Shown here: in pieces, positions 1 to 9,900 of the stretch
Position numbering within the stretch: the stretch's first letter is position 1
How the letters are laid out: the number at the start of each line of letters is the position of its first letter
NCBI RefSeq assembly: GCF_009914765.1
Contig: NZ_WYDS01000005.1
Location: forward strand, 82,704 to 146,703
Direction: 5' to 3'
Origin: Halodesulfovibrio sp. MK-HDV
Lineage (GTDB): Bacteria > Desulfobacterota > Desulfovibrionia > Desulfovibrionales > Desulfovibrionaceae
DNA length: 64,000 nucleotides
Made by a program: the position numbers and the translations under genes
The notes under the pieces: model-generated
Told to the model about the DNA's origin: nothing
Database searches by the model: none
What the model saw: only the letters and a program-made list of their open reading frames with translations

Positions 1-1038
1 CTTACCTTCAATAAGGCTTCTTACTGGGTTGATTTTAACACGAGTGCTAAAATCACGCATGCTCTGCGAAGGCTGAATAAAGGTTCGTCCCACGTAGTGG
101 TTTCGAATCATTGCATGCTCGTAGGGTAAGCCGGAAGCCTGTGCGTAACCAACAGCACAGTAGATACCGGAATCGGGGAACGGCATAACAAAATCAGCAT
201 CCACATGTGACTCCAGCGCAAGCTGGTGTCCCATTTCTTTTCGACAGGTATATACGTTTTCGCCAAAGACAAGGGAGTCCGGACGGGAGAAATATACAAG
301 CTCAAAGATACAATGACGTTTTTTCTCTACTTCAACATCCATTTTGTAGGATTCCATAGAGTTGCCATCGATAACGAGCATTTCTCCCGGCTCAATGTTA
401 CGCACGAGATCTGCTTCGAGTAAATCGAAAGCACATGTCTCAGATGCGATGACATGAGATTCTCCAAGACGTCCGAGTACTAAAGGACGAATTCCGAGTG
501 GGTCACGTACCGCGATAAGCTTATCGTTTACCATAAGCAAAAGCGAGTAAGAGCCCTGGGCTTCTTTGCAAGCAGCAAGCACCGCTTCTTCAAGCGGCAT
601 TGAGCGCAAATTTTGAACAATCAGGTGCACAATGACTTCACTGTCAATTGTGGTCTGAAAAATGGAGCCGCGCGCTTCAAGTTTAGCACGTAGTTCCATA
701 GTGTTTACAAGGTTGCCGTTGTGCGCAATTGCGAGTTCCAGATCTTTATACTGAACCATAAATGGCTGAGCGTTTCTTAGGCGTGAACCACCGGTAGTTG
801 CATACCGGACGTGTCCCATGCCAATGTTGCCCTTCAGTTCTCTGCTGAGATGCTCTTCATTAAACACATCGGGAACAAGTCCCATGCCACGTTCTTCACG
901 AAGCTTTGTGCCGTCCCATGTTACGATACCGGCACTTTCCTGTCCTCTATGCTGCTGAGCATATAGACCAAAGTAAGTAAGGCGGGCTGCCTCTTCGTGA
1001 TTATAGATCCCGAACACACCACAATATTCACGTTTCAT
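1..1038 (-). CDS. purF: Amidophosphoribosyltransferase (PurF), 3' end cut by window edge
   Basis: Catalyses the first committed step of purine synthesis, turning PRPP and glutamine into 5-phosphoribosylamine in the cytoplasm. The frame is open from the ATG at 1036-1038 to base 1, giving 346 codons of an enzyme usually near 460-500 residues. The N-terminus reads MKREYCGVFG, so Cys6 would be the Ntn nucleophile after removal of a five-residue propeptide. The class-II glutamine amidotransferase signatures GHVRYATTGG and IAHNGNLVN follow, then the RDPLGIRPLVLG segment and the FPDSG stretch at the start of the phosphoribosyltransferase part. It lies 28 bp downstream of carB on the same strand, so the two are probably co-transcribed, joining purine and carbamoyl-phosphate supply. 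The PRPP-binding C-terminus is not visible. Confidence 0.95.
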   Translation of the reverse strand, partial: MKREYCGVFGIYNHEEAARLTYFGLYAQQHRGQESAGIVTWDGTKLREERGMGLVPDVFNEEHLSRELKGNIGMGHVRYATTGGSRLRNAQPFMVQYKDLELAIAHNGNLVNTMELRAKLEARGSIFQTTIDSEVIVHLIVQNLRSMPLEEAVLAACKEAQGSYSLLLMVNDKLIAVRDPLGIRPLVLGRLGESHVIASETCAFDLLEADLVRNIEPGEMLVIDGNSMESYKMDVEVEKKRHCIFELVYFSRPDSLVFGENVYTCRKEMGHQLALESHVDADFVMPFPDSGIYCAVGYAQASGLPYEHAMIRNHYVGRTFIQPSQSMRDFSTRVKINPVRSLIEGK

Positions 1039-1066
1039 GGCATCCCTTCCAGCCTTTGACGGAGAA

Positions 1067-4000
1067 TTATTCCCCAGCGTAGTATTCCTGCAAACTTTTA
1101 ACAGTCAGTTCGCAGTTTCTTTGTTCTGCTATAGCCATAGATATCGCACGAGCTCCGGAAACGGTTGTGGAGTAAGGAACTCCGTATATCAGCGCTTCCT
1201 GTCTAATGGACTTGGAATCCTGTACAGTGCGTTTACCTGAAGCCGTGTTCAAGAGGAGAGCTACTTCACCATTCTTTATAAAGTCAACTATGTTTGGTCG
1301 CCCTTCGTACACTTTTGAAACTCTGGTTGCCGGAATGCCGTTCTCTATGAACAGTTTAGCGGAACCAGAAGTTGCGAGTACTTCGAATCCAAGGTCAACA
1401 AAACGCTTAGCAACATCCAAAATATACGGCTTGTCACTATCGTTAACTGAAATGAAGACTTTACCTTCCTGAGGGAGAACCTGTCCAGATGCGACCTGTC
1501 CTTTCATGAATGCTTCTTCCACTGTTTTTGCAATACCCATTACTTCACCGGTTGAACGCATTTCAGGTCCGAGAAGGATATCAACACCAGGGAAGCGGGA
1601 GAATGGGAATACGGATTCTTTAACAGATACGTAACCGTGTTTGCGCATGGACCAAGGATCAAGATCGGCGAGTTTTTCGCCCATCATAACCTGAGTAGCC
1701 AAACGCGGCAACGGTACGCCGGTTGCTTTTGATACAAACGGTGCGGTTCGGGACGCACGAGGGTTAACTTCGAGAACGTAGATCTGCATGTCTTTTACCG
1801 CAAACTGAATGTTCATAAGACCGACAACACGAATCTCTTTAGCAAGTTCGATGGTCTGTCTGCGAATTTCACCTACGATTTCAGCAGGCAAAGTGTGCGG
1901 AGGAAGGACACATGCAGAGTCACCGGAGTGGATACCAGCTTCTTCAATGTGCTCCATGATGCCTGCAACATATACTTCATCACCGTCACTAACCGCATCC
2001 ACGTCAACTTCAATGGCGTTCTCAAGGAACTTGTCCAGAAGGATAGGGTGCTCAAGGTTAGCAGGAACGTGTTTGGTAAAGTAAGCAGCAAGCTGCTCTT
2101 CATCAAATACGATTTCCATTGCGCGTCCGCCGAGTACGTAGGAAGGACGAACAACCAGTGGGTATGTAATGTCTGTAGCAACTTTGCGAGCTTCGTCGAA
2201 AGACAACACGGTTGCGTTGGCAGGCTGCATAAGATCAAGCTTTTTGATCAGCGCCTGAAAACGTTCGCGGTCTTCTGCACGGTCAATGGAGTCCGGATGG
2301 GTGCCAAGGATTGGCACACCGGCGCGTAACAACGGAACCGCAAGGTTCAACGGAGTCTGGCCGCCGAACTGAATGATAACTCCGTCCGGTTTTTCCAGTT
2401 CTACGATGTTCATTACATCTTCAAAGGTGAGCGGCTCAAAGTAGAGTCGGTCAGATGTATCGTAGTCTGTAGAAACTGTTTCAGGGTTGGAGTTAACCAT
2501 GATGGACTGAACGTCCATGTCGCGCAGTGCAAAGGATGCATGACAGCAGCAGTAGTCAAACTCAATGCCCTGACCGATACGGTTAGGACCACCACCGAGG
2601 ATGATTACTTTTTTCTTGTCCGTAACTTCAATTTCATTACCTGTTTCGTAGGTTGAGTAGTAGTACGGGGTGTATGCTTCAAATTCAGAAGCGCAGGTAT
2701 CTACAAGGTAGTATACTGCTTCGAGTCCGAGTTCTTTGCGGAGCTGACGGATAGCTGTTTCCGGCTGTTTCCACATTTCAGCAAGCTGGCGATCAGAGAA
2801 ACCGTACTCTTTAGCGCGCTTCATGAGCGGGTACAGTTCTTCATTTTCAGGAGCAAGAGAGTTAGCAAGACCGAAATCTTTAATCTCTTCTTCCATAATA
2901 ATGATATCTTTCAGCTGGTGAAGGAACCAAGGATCGATATGGGTAATTTCGTACATCTCTTCAATGGTCATACCAAGAAGGAATGCATGGCGCAGAGCAA
3001 AAACACGTTTGGAGTTTGGTGTGCGCAGCAGACCCATGATGTCTTCCATTTCTGGAAGTTTGCCACGGTAGTCGCTACCAAATCCTGCAACACCAACTTC
3101 GAGAGAGCGCATACCTTTCTGGAAGGATTCTTTGAAGGTACGTCCGATAGACATAGCTTCGCCAACACTCTTCATAGCGGTGTTCAGTTCGTCTTTAGCA
3201 CCCGGGAATTTTTCAAAAGTAAAGCGAGGAAGCTTGGTTACACAGTAGTCAATGGTTGGTTCGAAAGAAGCCATTGTCTCACGTGTAATGTCGTTAGGGA
3301 TTTCATCAAGTGTGTAACCCACAGCAAGCTTTGCCGCAATTTTAGCAATAGGGAAGCCGGTTGCTTTAGAAGCAAGGGCAGAGGAACGGGAAACACGCGG
3401 GTTCATTTCGATAACCACGAGGTCGCCGTTCTTAGGGTTAACACCAAACTGTACGTTTGAACCGCCTGTTTCAACACCAATTTCGCGCATGATGGCGATA
3501 GAAGCGTCACGCATCTTCTGGTATTCAACGTCAGTAAGTGTTTGAGCTGGTGCTACGGTAATGGAGTCACCGGTGTGAACGCCCATTGCGTCAAAGTTTT
3601 CAATGGAACAAATGATAACGCAGTTGTCTGCTTTATCACGCATAACTTCCATTTCGAACTCTTTCCAGCCGATGATGGACTGTTCAAGGAGTAACTCTGA
3701 TTGAATAGACGCAGAGAGACCCTGTGAGGCAATATGCTCAAGGTCTTCCATGTTGTACGCAATACCGCCGCCTTGACCACCCATGGTGAATGCAGGACGG
3801 ATAATAATCGGGAAGTTCATTTCTTCGCCGATACGACGCACGTCGTCCATGCTTCTAGCAATATGAGAAGCTGGTACGCTGAGGCCGATATTCGCCATTG
3901 CTTCACGGAATAGTTCACGGCTTTCCGCTTTTTCAATAACCGACTTGGTTGCCCCGATAAGTTCAACGCCACACTCTTCAAGCACGCCTAATTCGGCCAC

Positions 4001-4303
4001 TGCAAGCGCAGTGTTCAGACCGGTCTGGCCGCCAAGTGTGGGCAGAAGAGCACAAGGTCGCTCTTTTCGAATAATTTCAGCAACCGTTTCAGGTTCAATT
4101 GGCTCAATGTACGTCCGGTCAGCTAGGTCAGGGTCAGTCATAATCGTAGCTGGGTTGGAGTTAACCAACACAACTTCGTACCCTTCTTCTTTCAAGGCTT
4201 TAACAGCCTGAGTGCCGGAGTAATCAAATTCACAAGCCTGACCAATAACAATTGGTCCGGAGCCAATGACCATAATGCGCTTTAAATCTGTCCTTTTTGG
4301 CAT
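1067..4303 (-). CDS. carB: Carbamoyl-phosphate synthase large subunit
   Basis: Makes carbamoyl phosphate from bicarbonate, ammonia and two ATP for arginine and pyrimidine synthesis, together with a small subunit (CarA) that is not in this window. The 1078-residue length matches the family. The first ATP-grasp half has the [20 protein letters not shown] dinucleotide-type loop near residue 11. The second half repeats it ([19 protein letters not shown]) near residue 565. A C-terminal MGS-like allosteric domain starts near residue 940. I chose the ATG at 4301-4303 because homology begins at MPKRTDLKR; the frame stays open 47 codons further upstream, but that extension has no family character. The gene is followed after 28 bp by purF and diverges from hisH. 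Confidence 0.97.
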   Translation of the reverse strand: MPKRTDLKRIMVIGSGPIVIGQACEFDYSGTQAVKALKEEGYEVVLVNSNPATIMTDPDLADRTYIEPIEPETVAEIIRKERPCALLPTLGGQTGLNTALAVAELGVLEECGVELIGATKSVIEKAESRELFREAMANIGLSVPASHIARSMDDVRRIGEEMNFPIIIRPAFTMGGQGGGIAYNMEDLEHIASQGLSASIQSELLLEQSIIGWKEFEMEVMRDKADNCVIICSIENFDAMGVHTGDSITVAPAQTLTDVEYQKMRDASIAIMREIGVETGGSNVQFGVNPKNGDLVVIEMNPRVSRSSALASKATGFPIAKIAAKLAVGYTLDEIPNDITRETMASFEPTIDYCVTKLPRFTFEKFPGAKDELNTAMKSVGEAMSIGRTFKESFQKGMRSLEVGVAGFGSDYRGKLPEMEDIMGLLRTPNSKRVFALRHAFLLGMTIEEMYEITHIDPWFLHQLKDIIIMEEEIKDFGLANSLAPENEELYPLMKRAKEYGFSDRQLAEMWKQPETAIRQLRKELGLEAVYYLVDTCASEFEAYTPYYYSTYETGNEIEVTDKKKVIILGGGPNRIGQGIEFDYCCCHASFALRDMDVQSIMVNSNPETVSTDYDTSDRLYFEPLTFEDVMNIVELEKPDGVIIQFGGQTPLNLAVPLLRAGVPILGTHPDSIDRAEDRERFQALIKKLDLMQPANATVLSFDEARKVATDITYPLVVRPSYVLGGRAMEIVFDEEQLAAYFTKHVPANLEHPILLDKFLENAIEVDVDAVSDGDEVYVAGIMEHIEEAGIHSGDSACVLPPHTLPAEIVGEIRRQTIELAKEIRVVGLMNIQFAVKDMQIYVLEVNPRASRTAPFVSKATGVPLPRLATQVMMGEKLADLDPWSMRKHGYVSVKESVFPFSRFPGVDILLGPEMRSTGEVMGIAKTVEEAFMKGQVASGQVLPQEGKVFISVNDSDKPYILDVAKRFVDLGFEVLATSGSAKLFIENGIPATRVSKVYEGRPNIVDFIKNGEVALLLNTASGKRTVQDSKSIRQEALIYGVPYSTTVSGARAISMAIAEQRNCELTVKSLQEYYAGE

Positions 4304-4693
4304 GGTGGCAAAAATCTCTGGGTGTAAAAGTTGCACCTTCTCGGTGGAGACAGAAAATACTGTCGGGCATAAAAATAGCGAGAAAGAATTCCCCGCAAGA
4401 TTAATGACGTAAGAATCCGAGATTACCGTCAACTTATAAGACAAAGAGCGGGTTGAACCTCGTGCTCTCGCCAGAAATCTCCGTGTCTTACGCTAACGAA
4501 ATTTTAAAAGCAAATAATAAAATAAATCTGGAAAAAATATATCCTGCTGTGCAATGTAATGCAAGCTGAGTCCTAAATACTTGCTCTTCTTGTTTCTGAC
4601 TGTTACTTCCAGAAATTGAGTCATTGTAAACTACTGCTGTATCCGACAATTATACAGTGTAGAACAACATCATACTATAAGGAGGCCGCTCAC

Positions 4694-5335
4694 ATGCTCG
4701 CGATTCTTGAGTACAAAGCGGGAAACCAGACAAGCGTTAAACGCGCGCTTGACCATCTTGGTATCCCAAATAAAATTACAGCAAACCCTGATGAAGTGTT
4801 GGCGGCTCATGGAATTATTTTCCCTGGCGTCGGTGCCGCAGGTCAGGCAATGGAAGAATTAGAAGCTTCCGGCCTTGAATCTGTGCTTCGTAAAGCTATT
4901 GAACAGGGAAAGCCGCTGCTCGGTATCTGTGTTGGTTGTCAGATTATGCTCGATTACAGTCAGGAAGGTAACACCAAGACTCTTGGTATTATCCCTGGTC
5001 AGTGCAATCTGTTTAATGATGAATGGAAAGACATGAACGGTGACCCGATTCGTGTTCCTCATATGGGTTGGAATAAGCTTACGCAGCATAAGCCATGCGA
5101 ACTGCTTAAAGGCATCAGCGACGAAGATGAATTCTACTTTGTACATTCATATTTCCCTGAGCCAGATCCTGAATACGTTATTGCCACAACACAATATGGT
5201 TATGAGTTCTGTTCTATCCACGGTGGCCCCGGTTTGTGGGCCGTTCAGTTCCATCCGGAAAAAAGTGGTCGTGCAGGACTTCGCCTGATCAAAAACTTCT
5301 ACAACTACTGTGAGGAGGCCGCTAATGCTAAGTAA
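4694..5335 (+). CDS. hisH: Imidazole glycerol phosphate synthase, glutaminase subunit HisH
   Basis: Class-I glutamine amidotransferase that supplies ammonia to HisF in histidine synthesis. The protein is 213 residues. The nucleophile is Cys79 in LLGICVG and the His-Glu pair of the triad is in FHPEKSG near residue 187. The start is fixed by a strong ribosome site, AAGGAGG, placed before the ATG at 4694; the frame is open further upstream but without homology. HisH overlaps hisF by 11 bp, which fits translational coupling of the two subunits. The rest of the his pathway is not here, so hisHF stands as a small separate unit, divergent from carB. The residue after the nucleophile pair is GCQ where GMQ is commoner in the family. 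Confidence 0.95.
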   Translation: MLAILEYKAGNQTSVKRALDHLGIPNKITANPDEVLAAHGIIFPGVGAAGQAMEELEASGLESVLRKAIEQGKPLLGICVGCQIMLDYSQEGNTKTLGIIPGQCNLFNDEWKDMNGDPIRVPHMGWNKLTQHKPCELLKGISDEDEFYFVHSYFPEPDPEYVIATTQYGYEFCSIHGGPGLWAVQFHPEKSGRAGLRLIKNFYNYCEEAANAK

Positions 5336-6104
5336 GCGTATTATCCCGTGCCTCGACGTACGCGATGGAAGATTGACAAAAGGTATCAAATTTAAAGGTA
5401 ACGTCGATATCGGTGACCCCGTAGAAACTGCCAAGAAGTACTACGAAGAAGGCGCCGACGAAATCGTATTTTACGACATCACAGCGTCCCACGAAGGCCG
5501 CGGTATCTTCCTTGATGTTGTAGAAAAAGTTGCTTCAACTATCTTTATCCCGTTCTCCGTAGGCGGCGGCATCAACTCAGTGCAAGATATGCGCGATGCC
5601 CTTAACGCCGGTGCAGAGAAGGTTTCCGTGAACTCCGGTGCCGTTAAAAATCCTGATATTATCAGTGAAGGTGCAGCACGTTTCGGGAATCAGGCAATCG
5701 TACTCGGTATGGACGTAAAGCAGGTTCCAGTAACCGCTGAGCTCCCTTCCGGCTACGAAATCGTTATTCATGGTGGCAGAAAGCACATGGGTATGGATGC
5801 AATCGAATGGGCAAAAACCGCTGAAGCACTCGGTGCTGGCGAAATTTGCGTTAACTCCATTGATGCAGACGGTACCAAAGACGGCTACGAGCTTAACCTC
5901 ACCCGCACCATAGCAGACGCTGTAAACATCCCGATCATCGCCTCCGGCGGTGCAGGGAATCCTCAGCACATGTACGATGCCGTGACCGAAGGCAAAGCAA
6001 CAGCCGCGCTGATAGCCTCTATCGTTCATTATGGTGAATACACCATCCCTGAACTTAAGCGCCAGATGGCTGCCATGGGCGCAAAAATGCGCATGAGCTG
6101 GTAA
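5325..6104 (+). CDS. hisF: Imidazole glycerol phosphate synthase, cyclase subunit HisF
   Basis: Cyclase half of the IGP synthase complex: it uses ammonia channelled from HisH and PRFAR to give IGP and AICAR. The 259-residue (beta-alpha)8 barrel starts [12 protein letters not shown] with catalytic Asp11. It carries the SVGGGI phosphate loop, the second catalytic Asp in [11 protein letters not shown], and the second phosphate loop IASGGAG. The start at 5325 is supported by the GAGGAGG site inside the end of hisH. The lower half of the barrel seems complete, ending MGAKMRMSW. No further his gene follows; instead a repeat/terminator block separates it from the convergent xth gene. Confidence 0.96.
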   Translation: MLSKRIIPCLDVRDGRLTKGIKFKGNVDIGDPVETAKKYYEEGADEIVFYDITASHEGRGIFLDVVEKVASTIFIPFSVGGGINSVQDMRDALNAGAEKVSVNSGAVKNPDIISEGAARFGNQAIVLGMDVKQVPVTAELPSGYEIVIHGGRKHMGMDAIEWAKTAEALGAGEICVNSIDADGTKDGYELNLTRTIADAVNIPIIASGGAGNPQHMYDAVTEGKATAALIASIVHYGEYTIPELKRQMAAMGAKMRMSW

Positions 6105-6112
6105 GTTATATA

Positions 6113-6528
6113 GCCTTCGGCGACTCTCCGAGGGGCAAGGGCTCTGCCCTGCACCCGTAAGATGTTTGCCTCCGGCGGCTGGGCTGAAACTTTTGCAAAG
6201 TTTCCCCCAGACCCCCTTCAAAACTTTTTGTTATGCGATGAAATTCCGTAGAAATAGTTTTCACGCGGCTTAACTTCACTGACTTGAATAGTAAAAAGGC
6301 TGTCCTTCTTCAGAGGGACAGCCTTTTTTTGTAATAAAATAAAGGAAGGTCAGCGTATTCGCGGCTTCCAACGCAATTAATGGTGGAAAGAAACGCGTAT
6401 AATCGGGGTTAAGGGGACGTGTCCCCTTGCGGGGGTGCAGGGGGCAGAGCCCGCCTGCCCGTCGGAGACATCCTGCCGATAGGCACCGTCGGAGACATCC
6501 CGCTGATAAGCGTCACCACCGAAGGTAG
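6113..6528. repeat. Convergent-end modular palindromic repeat, copy A
   Basis: Fills the gap between the convergent genes hisF and xth. The core (6293-6330) is a strong hairpin with the arms GGCTGTCC and GGACAGCC flanked by A and T runs, so it can terminate from both sides. Outward on the left are the modules CACGCGGCTT, a CCCCCAGACCCCC block and GCCTCCGGCGGC. On the right are a CCCCTTGCGGGGGTGCAGG block and two CGTCGGAGAC modules. The same modules recur, often inverted, in the other copies near 12.9, 23.6, 44.3 and 62.0 kb, and partly at 17.3 kb. No ORF in it looks coding. Confidence 0.85.
6293..6330. terminator. Bidirectional intrinsic terminator in repeat copy A
   Basis: AAAAAGGCTGTCC and GGACAGCCTTTTTTT pair across a short loop. 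It serves hisF on the plus strand and xth on the minus strand. Confidence 0.9.
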
Positions 6529-7296
6529 CTAAATATCTAATTCAAGCCATACAGGGCAGTGATCGGAGCCGAGCTGCGTGTCTTCGATCCACGCGTCCTT
6601 GATGACGTCTTTGAGTTCTTCAGACACAAAGAAGTAGTCGATACGCCAACCGGTGTTGTTTTTGCGTGCACTGAAGCGGTAAGACCACCACGAGTACTTG
6701 TCTTTGGCGTCTGGGTTAACGTGCCGGAAGGTGTCCACGTAGCCAGCAGCTACGAGCTTGTCGAGCCATTCGCGTTCGATTGGCAGGAAGCCGGAGGTGC
6801 CTTCGTTCGGCTTAGGCCGTGCGAGATCGACGGGCTTGTGCGCAGTGTTGAAATCGCCGCATACGACGATAGGCTTGGTTTTGCGTAACTCTTCTGCGTG
6901 CTCGAGGAAAGCATCGTAGAAACCAAGCTTGTATTCGAGCCGCTCTTCGCCTGCCTGCCCGTTCGGGAAATATATGTTGAAGTAGTGGAACGCCTCGAAT
7001 TCGAGGTGGATCACACGCCCTTCACCCTGATACTTGGAATCGGGAAGATCGTAACTTACACTGAGCGGTCTGATCTTGGAAAAGACTGCTGTGCCTGAGT
7101 ATCCCTTTTTGACGGTGGAACCGAGCCAATAACTGTAGATGCCTTCGGGATGCCGGTCTTCTTCGGCAATCTGCTCAGGCATAGCCTTGGTTTCCTGCAC
7201 GCCGACAACGTCTGCGCCGTTTTCTTCGAACCACTGCCACTCGGGCTTTTTCCGCACGGCACGAAAGCCGTTCACATTCCAGGATGTAAGTTTCAT
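6529..7296 (-). CDS. xth: Exodeoxyribonuclease III
   Basis: AP endonuclease and 3'-5' exonuclease of base-excision repair, of the Mg-dependent endonuclease/exonuclease/phosphatase fold, 255 residues as expected for the family. Visible motifs are the N-terminal TSWNVNGFRA, the metal-binding QETK near residue 35, the catalytic GDFN near residue 148, and the C-terminal GSDHCPV with the catalytic Asp-His. It is a single gene: it converges on hisF through repeat copy A and diverges from the M24 peptidase gene. The ATG at 7294-7296 begins directly at the conserved MKLTSWN. Confidence 0.95.
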   Translation of the reverse strand: MKLTSWNVNGFRAVRKKPEWQWFEENGADVVGVQETKAMPEQIAEEDRHPEGIYSYWLGSTVKKGYSGTAVFSKIRPLSVSYDLPDSKYQGEGRVIHLEFEAFHYFNIYFPNGQAGEERLEYKLGFYDAFLEHAEELRKTKPIVVCGDFNTAHKPVDLARPKPNEGTSGFLPIEREWLDKLVAAGYVDTFRHVNPDAKDKYSWWSYRFSARKNNTGWRIDYFFVSEELKDVIKDAWIEDTQLGSDHCPVWLELDI

Positions 7297-7527
7297 ATAT
7301 ATTTCCTCAAGCTGGTATATTTTGCTGCTCAGAAGGTATATCAGCGACTGTAAGTCGTCAATTAGGAATTATTCCTAGTTTGTACTCATTGCTTGATACA
7401 AAACGCAGGTATATGGTGGCGGTTTGAATTACTAAACTGATTTGGATCGTAGTCAGAATCGAATGACAACGCGATCTAGTTTTTTCTTCTCGTTTTCAAA
7501 TCCCTCTTTGAAGGAGATAGATACATT

Positions 7528-8595
7528 ATGATTCAGGCATGCGAAGCAAGACGCGAAAAATTACGCGCACTCATGGATGAAAAAGGGATTGATGCTCTTT
7601 TTATCAGTCACGAAGCAAACCGCTATTACTTGTCCGGCTTTGAATTACATGACGGACAAAAGAATGAATATGCTGGCTATCTGCTGATTACAAAGGATGG
7701 AAAGGACTGGCTGTTTACTGATTCCCGCTATTGGGACGCAGCTAAACGGTTGTGGGATGCGTCGCGGGTATTCATTTACCGCTCGAATCCTGCTGGCTCT
7801 ATTAATGCGCACATTAAGCAGCTTGGGTATAAGAAGGTCGGGTTCGAAGCTCGCACTATTCCGTATGCCTTCCAGAAAGCCTTTGCAGAAGACTTGAATT
7901 GCATAGAGGGCGACGGCCTTGTGGAAGAGCTGCGTATTATTAAGGACGCGCATGAAATTGCGTGTATGAAAAAGTCTTGTGCGTTGAACCATAAGCTTAT
8001 GCAGTGGGTTCCTTCTGTTTGCCGACCGGGGCGCACAGAACGGGCAGTGGCATGGGATATTGAGAAATTTTTCCGTGATAACGGCGCAAGCGAATTGGCA
8101 TTTGCCTCGATTGTTGCTGTTGGACCGAACGCGGCGCTGCCGCATGCTATTCCGGGTGACACTGTGATCTCTGAAGAGTGTCCTGTTCTTATTGATGTAG
8201 GGTGCCGTTTAGATGATTATTGCTCTGACCAGACCAGAACCATCTGGGTTGGCTCGAATCCGACTGACGAGTTCAAACGGACGATGGAGTTTGTTCGAAC
8301 TGCACAGGATGCAGCCATTGCATCCATGGAACCGGGACAGCCTGCAAAAGCGGCACATGGTGTTGCAGTTAATGTATTTAAAGATGCAGGTGTTGCAGAA
8401 TATTTCACACATTCTCTTGGGCATGGTGTCGGGCTGGAAACGCATGAAGCACCATCTGTAAATCCACGTTCAGAAGCTATTTTACAACCGGGAATGGTCA
8501 TCACTGCCGAGCCTGGATTGTACTATCCGGAATGGGGTGGAATTCGCTGGGAACACATGATCCATGTGACTGAAAATGGTGTCGAAAGAATGTAA
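7528..8595 (+). CDS. M24 family metallopeptidase (Xaa-Pro aminopeptidase/dipeptidase type)
   Basis: Probable cytoplasmic proline peptidase that removes or cleaves next to proline in short peptides. The 355 residues hold an N-terminal creatinase-like domain (residues about 7-130) and a C-terminal pita-bread domain. All metal-ligand regions are present: the two aspartates in LIDVGCRLDDYCSDQTRT, the His in HSLGHGVGLETHE, and glutamates in TAEPGLYYP and GGIRWE. The start is set by the AAGGAGATAG site before the ATG at 7528. The sequence cannot separate aminopeptidase P from prolidase, so no symbol is given. A terminator follows near 8658. Confidence 0.9.
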   Translation: MIQACEARREKLRALMDEKGIDALFISHEANRYYLSGFELHDGQKNEYAGYLLITKDGKDWLFTDSRYWDAAKRLWDASRVFIYRSNPAGSINAHIKQLGYKKVGFEARTIPYAFQKAFAEDLNCIEGDGLVEELRIIKDAHEIACMKKSCALNHKLMQWVPSVCRPGRTERAVAWDIEKFFRDNGASELAFASIVAVGPNAALPHAIPGDTVISEECPVLIDVGCRLDDYCSDQTRTIWVGSNPTDEFKRTMEFVRTAQDAAIASMEPGQPAKAAHGVAVNVFKDAGVAEYFTHSLGHGVGLETHEAPSVNPRSEAILQPGMVITAEPGLYYPEWGGIRWEHMIHVTENGVERM

Positions 8596-8657
8596 CTGAC
8601 AGCATGGTACGTATCCGTATCATATTGTTTCCATTAGTTTTCTAGACTTTATAACGT

Positions 8658-8690
8658 CCACGGTGCTTTATAGGCATCGTGGGCTTTTTT
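8658..8690 (+). terminator. Intrinsic terminator after the M24 peptidase
   Basis: CCACGGTGC pairs imperfectly with GGCATCGTGG and is followed by a run of six T. Confidence 0.7.
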
Positions 8691-8826
8691 GTAATCCTGA
8701 TACTCCCTAGAATCCTTCCAGTTATCCTACCCCTAACTCTGTTTATCAACGTCCAGCCGTATTCTGAGTGCTACACTTATGCGTACTTAGAACAGGTACT
8801 CGTACGTGACCACGGGAGGGCATGGT

Positions 8827-9459
8827 ATGACAAAGATATTTCAATGTTTCGCACTTGTTTCATGTTTGTGCTTAGTCAGCGCAACAATTTCTTCTGCAGC
8901 ATATACTCAGCAGCAATGTGACAAATTTTACTTTTCCGCTCAGTATGACGAAGCGTTTCAATGCATTGAGTTTATGGCAACAGAAGGCGACCCGCAGTCA
9001 CAGTTTAATTTGGCCGTATTGTATCATTTAGGGCAAGGTGTTGAGAAAGATACATCTAAGACCATTCTTTGGCTGACACGTGCCGCAGAGAACGGACATC
9101 CTAATGCTCAGTTCGGTGTTGGTGCTGCATATGAAGCAGGCTTTGGTGTTGATAAAGACTTAACCACCGCTGTTATGTGGTACATTAAAGCCGCGAATCA
9201 GGGGCATGCAGCAGCTCAGACGAACTTAGGCGTTATGTATGGAAACGGTGAAGGTGTTGAGCGAAATTCTATTGAAGCGTTAAAGTGGTTTAGACTTGCT
9301 GCATCAAGCGGAAGTGACAAGGCAAAACGCAACGCAGAAGTTCTTGCAGAGCATATGTCTCATGAAGAGATTTTAGAAGCAGATGCCATGGCAGCAGCGT
9401 GGGAACCGGTATTCGCAGATAATGCTAATTCGCTTCCAAATTCATCAGTACGTAAGTGA
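8827..9459 (+). CDS. Exported Sel1-repeat (TPR-like) protein
   Basis: A 210-residue secreted or periplasmic Sel1-like repeat protein, a fold used for protein-protein contacts; the partner is unknown. Residues 1-25 form a signal peptide with a hydrophobic core, a possible SPase-I site near AA-YT, and two Cys in the core. At least three Sel1 units follow, recognisable by A-x-FNLAVLYHLGQGVEKD, AQFGVGAAYEAGFGVDKD and AQTNLGVMYGNGEGVERN, each with W/A-L/K-A-A-E/N helix partners. I chose the ATG at 8827 because GGGAGG sits 7 bases upstream; the frame also opens at a GTG at 8806. Seven bases separate it from the next gene, so the two are probably co-transcribed. Confidence 0.85.
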   Translation: MTKIFQCFALVSCLCLVSATISSAAYTQQQCDKFYFSAQYDEAFQCIEFMATEGDPQSQFNLAVLYHLGQGVEKDTSKTILWLTRAAENGHPNAQFGVGAAYEAGFGVDKDLTTAVMWYIKAANQGHAAAQTNLGVMYGNGEGVERNSIEALKWFRLAASSGSDKAKRNAEVLAEHMSHEEILEADAMAAAWEPVFADNANSLPNSSVRK

Positions 9460-9466
9460 GGTTGGT

Positions 9467-9826
9467 ATGTTAAAGCTTTTAGAAGGGTTTGATGACGCAA
9501 CAATCGCCGTTGAAGCAACTGGCGAAATCACACATAAAGATTACGAAGAAGTGATCATTCCCCGTGTGAAAGAAATTTTGAAAACGTATGACAAGGTGAG
9601 TTGCTTTATGCACTTTACGGAAGACACAAAGTACTCCGCAGGCGCAATGGCAACCGATGCCGTGTTTGGAATCAGGCATTTGTTCTCTTGGCATAGAGTC
9701 GCCATCGTAACTGATATCCCTTGGGTTCATAAATCCGCAGGATATATTCTGCCGATTATGCCGTTTGAAGCAAAAGTTTTTGTAGAAGATGAATATGAAT
9801 TCGCGAAGACGTGGTTGGAAAGCTAG
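9467..9826 (+). CDS. SpoIIAA-like/STAS-fold protein
   Basis: A 119-residue cytoplasmic protein of the SpoIIAA-like family. Recognition rests on the pattern MLKLLEGFDDATIAVEATGE, then THKDYEEVIIPRVKEIL and a closing FEAKVFVEDEYEFAKTWL. In the family the fold resembles STAS domains, and some members bind lipids or other proteins; the function here is not known. The start at 9467 lies 7 bases after the stop of the Sel1 gene and the domain begins immediately. The longer frame upstream overlaps the Sel1 gene and was rejected. A strong shared terminator separates it from the convergent sdaA. Confidence 0.82.
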   Translation: MLKLLEGFDDATIAVEATGEITHKDYEEVIIPRVKEILKTYDKVSCFMHFTEDTKYSAGAMATDAVFGIRHLFSWHRVAIVTDIPWVHKSAGYILPIMPFEAKVFVEDEYEFAKTWLES

Positions 9827-9864
9827 CAATCTTTCACTGTGTGATACAGTGTTTATATATAAAA

Positions 9865-9900
9865 GAGGCTGCTCCGATTAGATCGGAGCAGCCCTTTTTC
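9865..9900. terminator. Bidirectional terminator between the SpoIIAA-like gene and sdaA
   Basis: GGCTGCTCCGAT and ATCGGAGCAGCC form a 12-bp stem with an A run before and a T run after, in a 75-bp convergent gap. Confidence 0.9.
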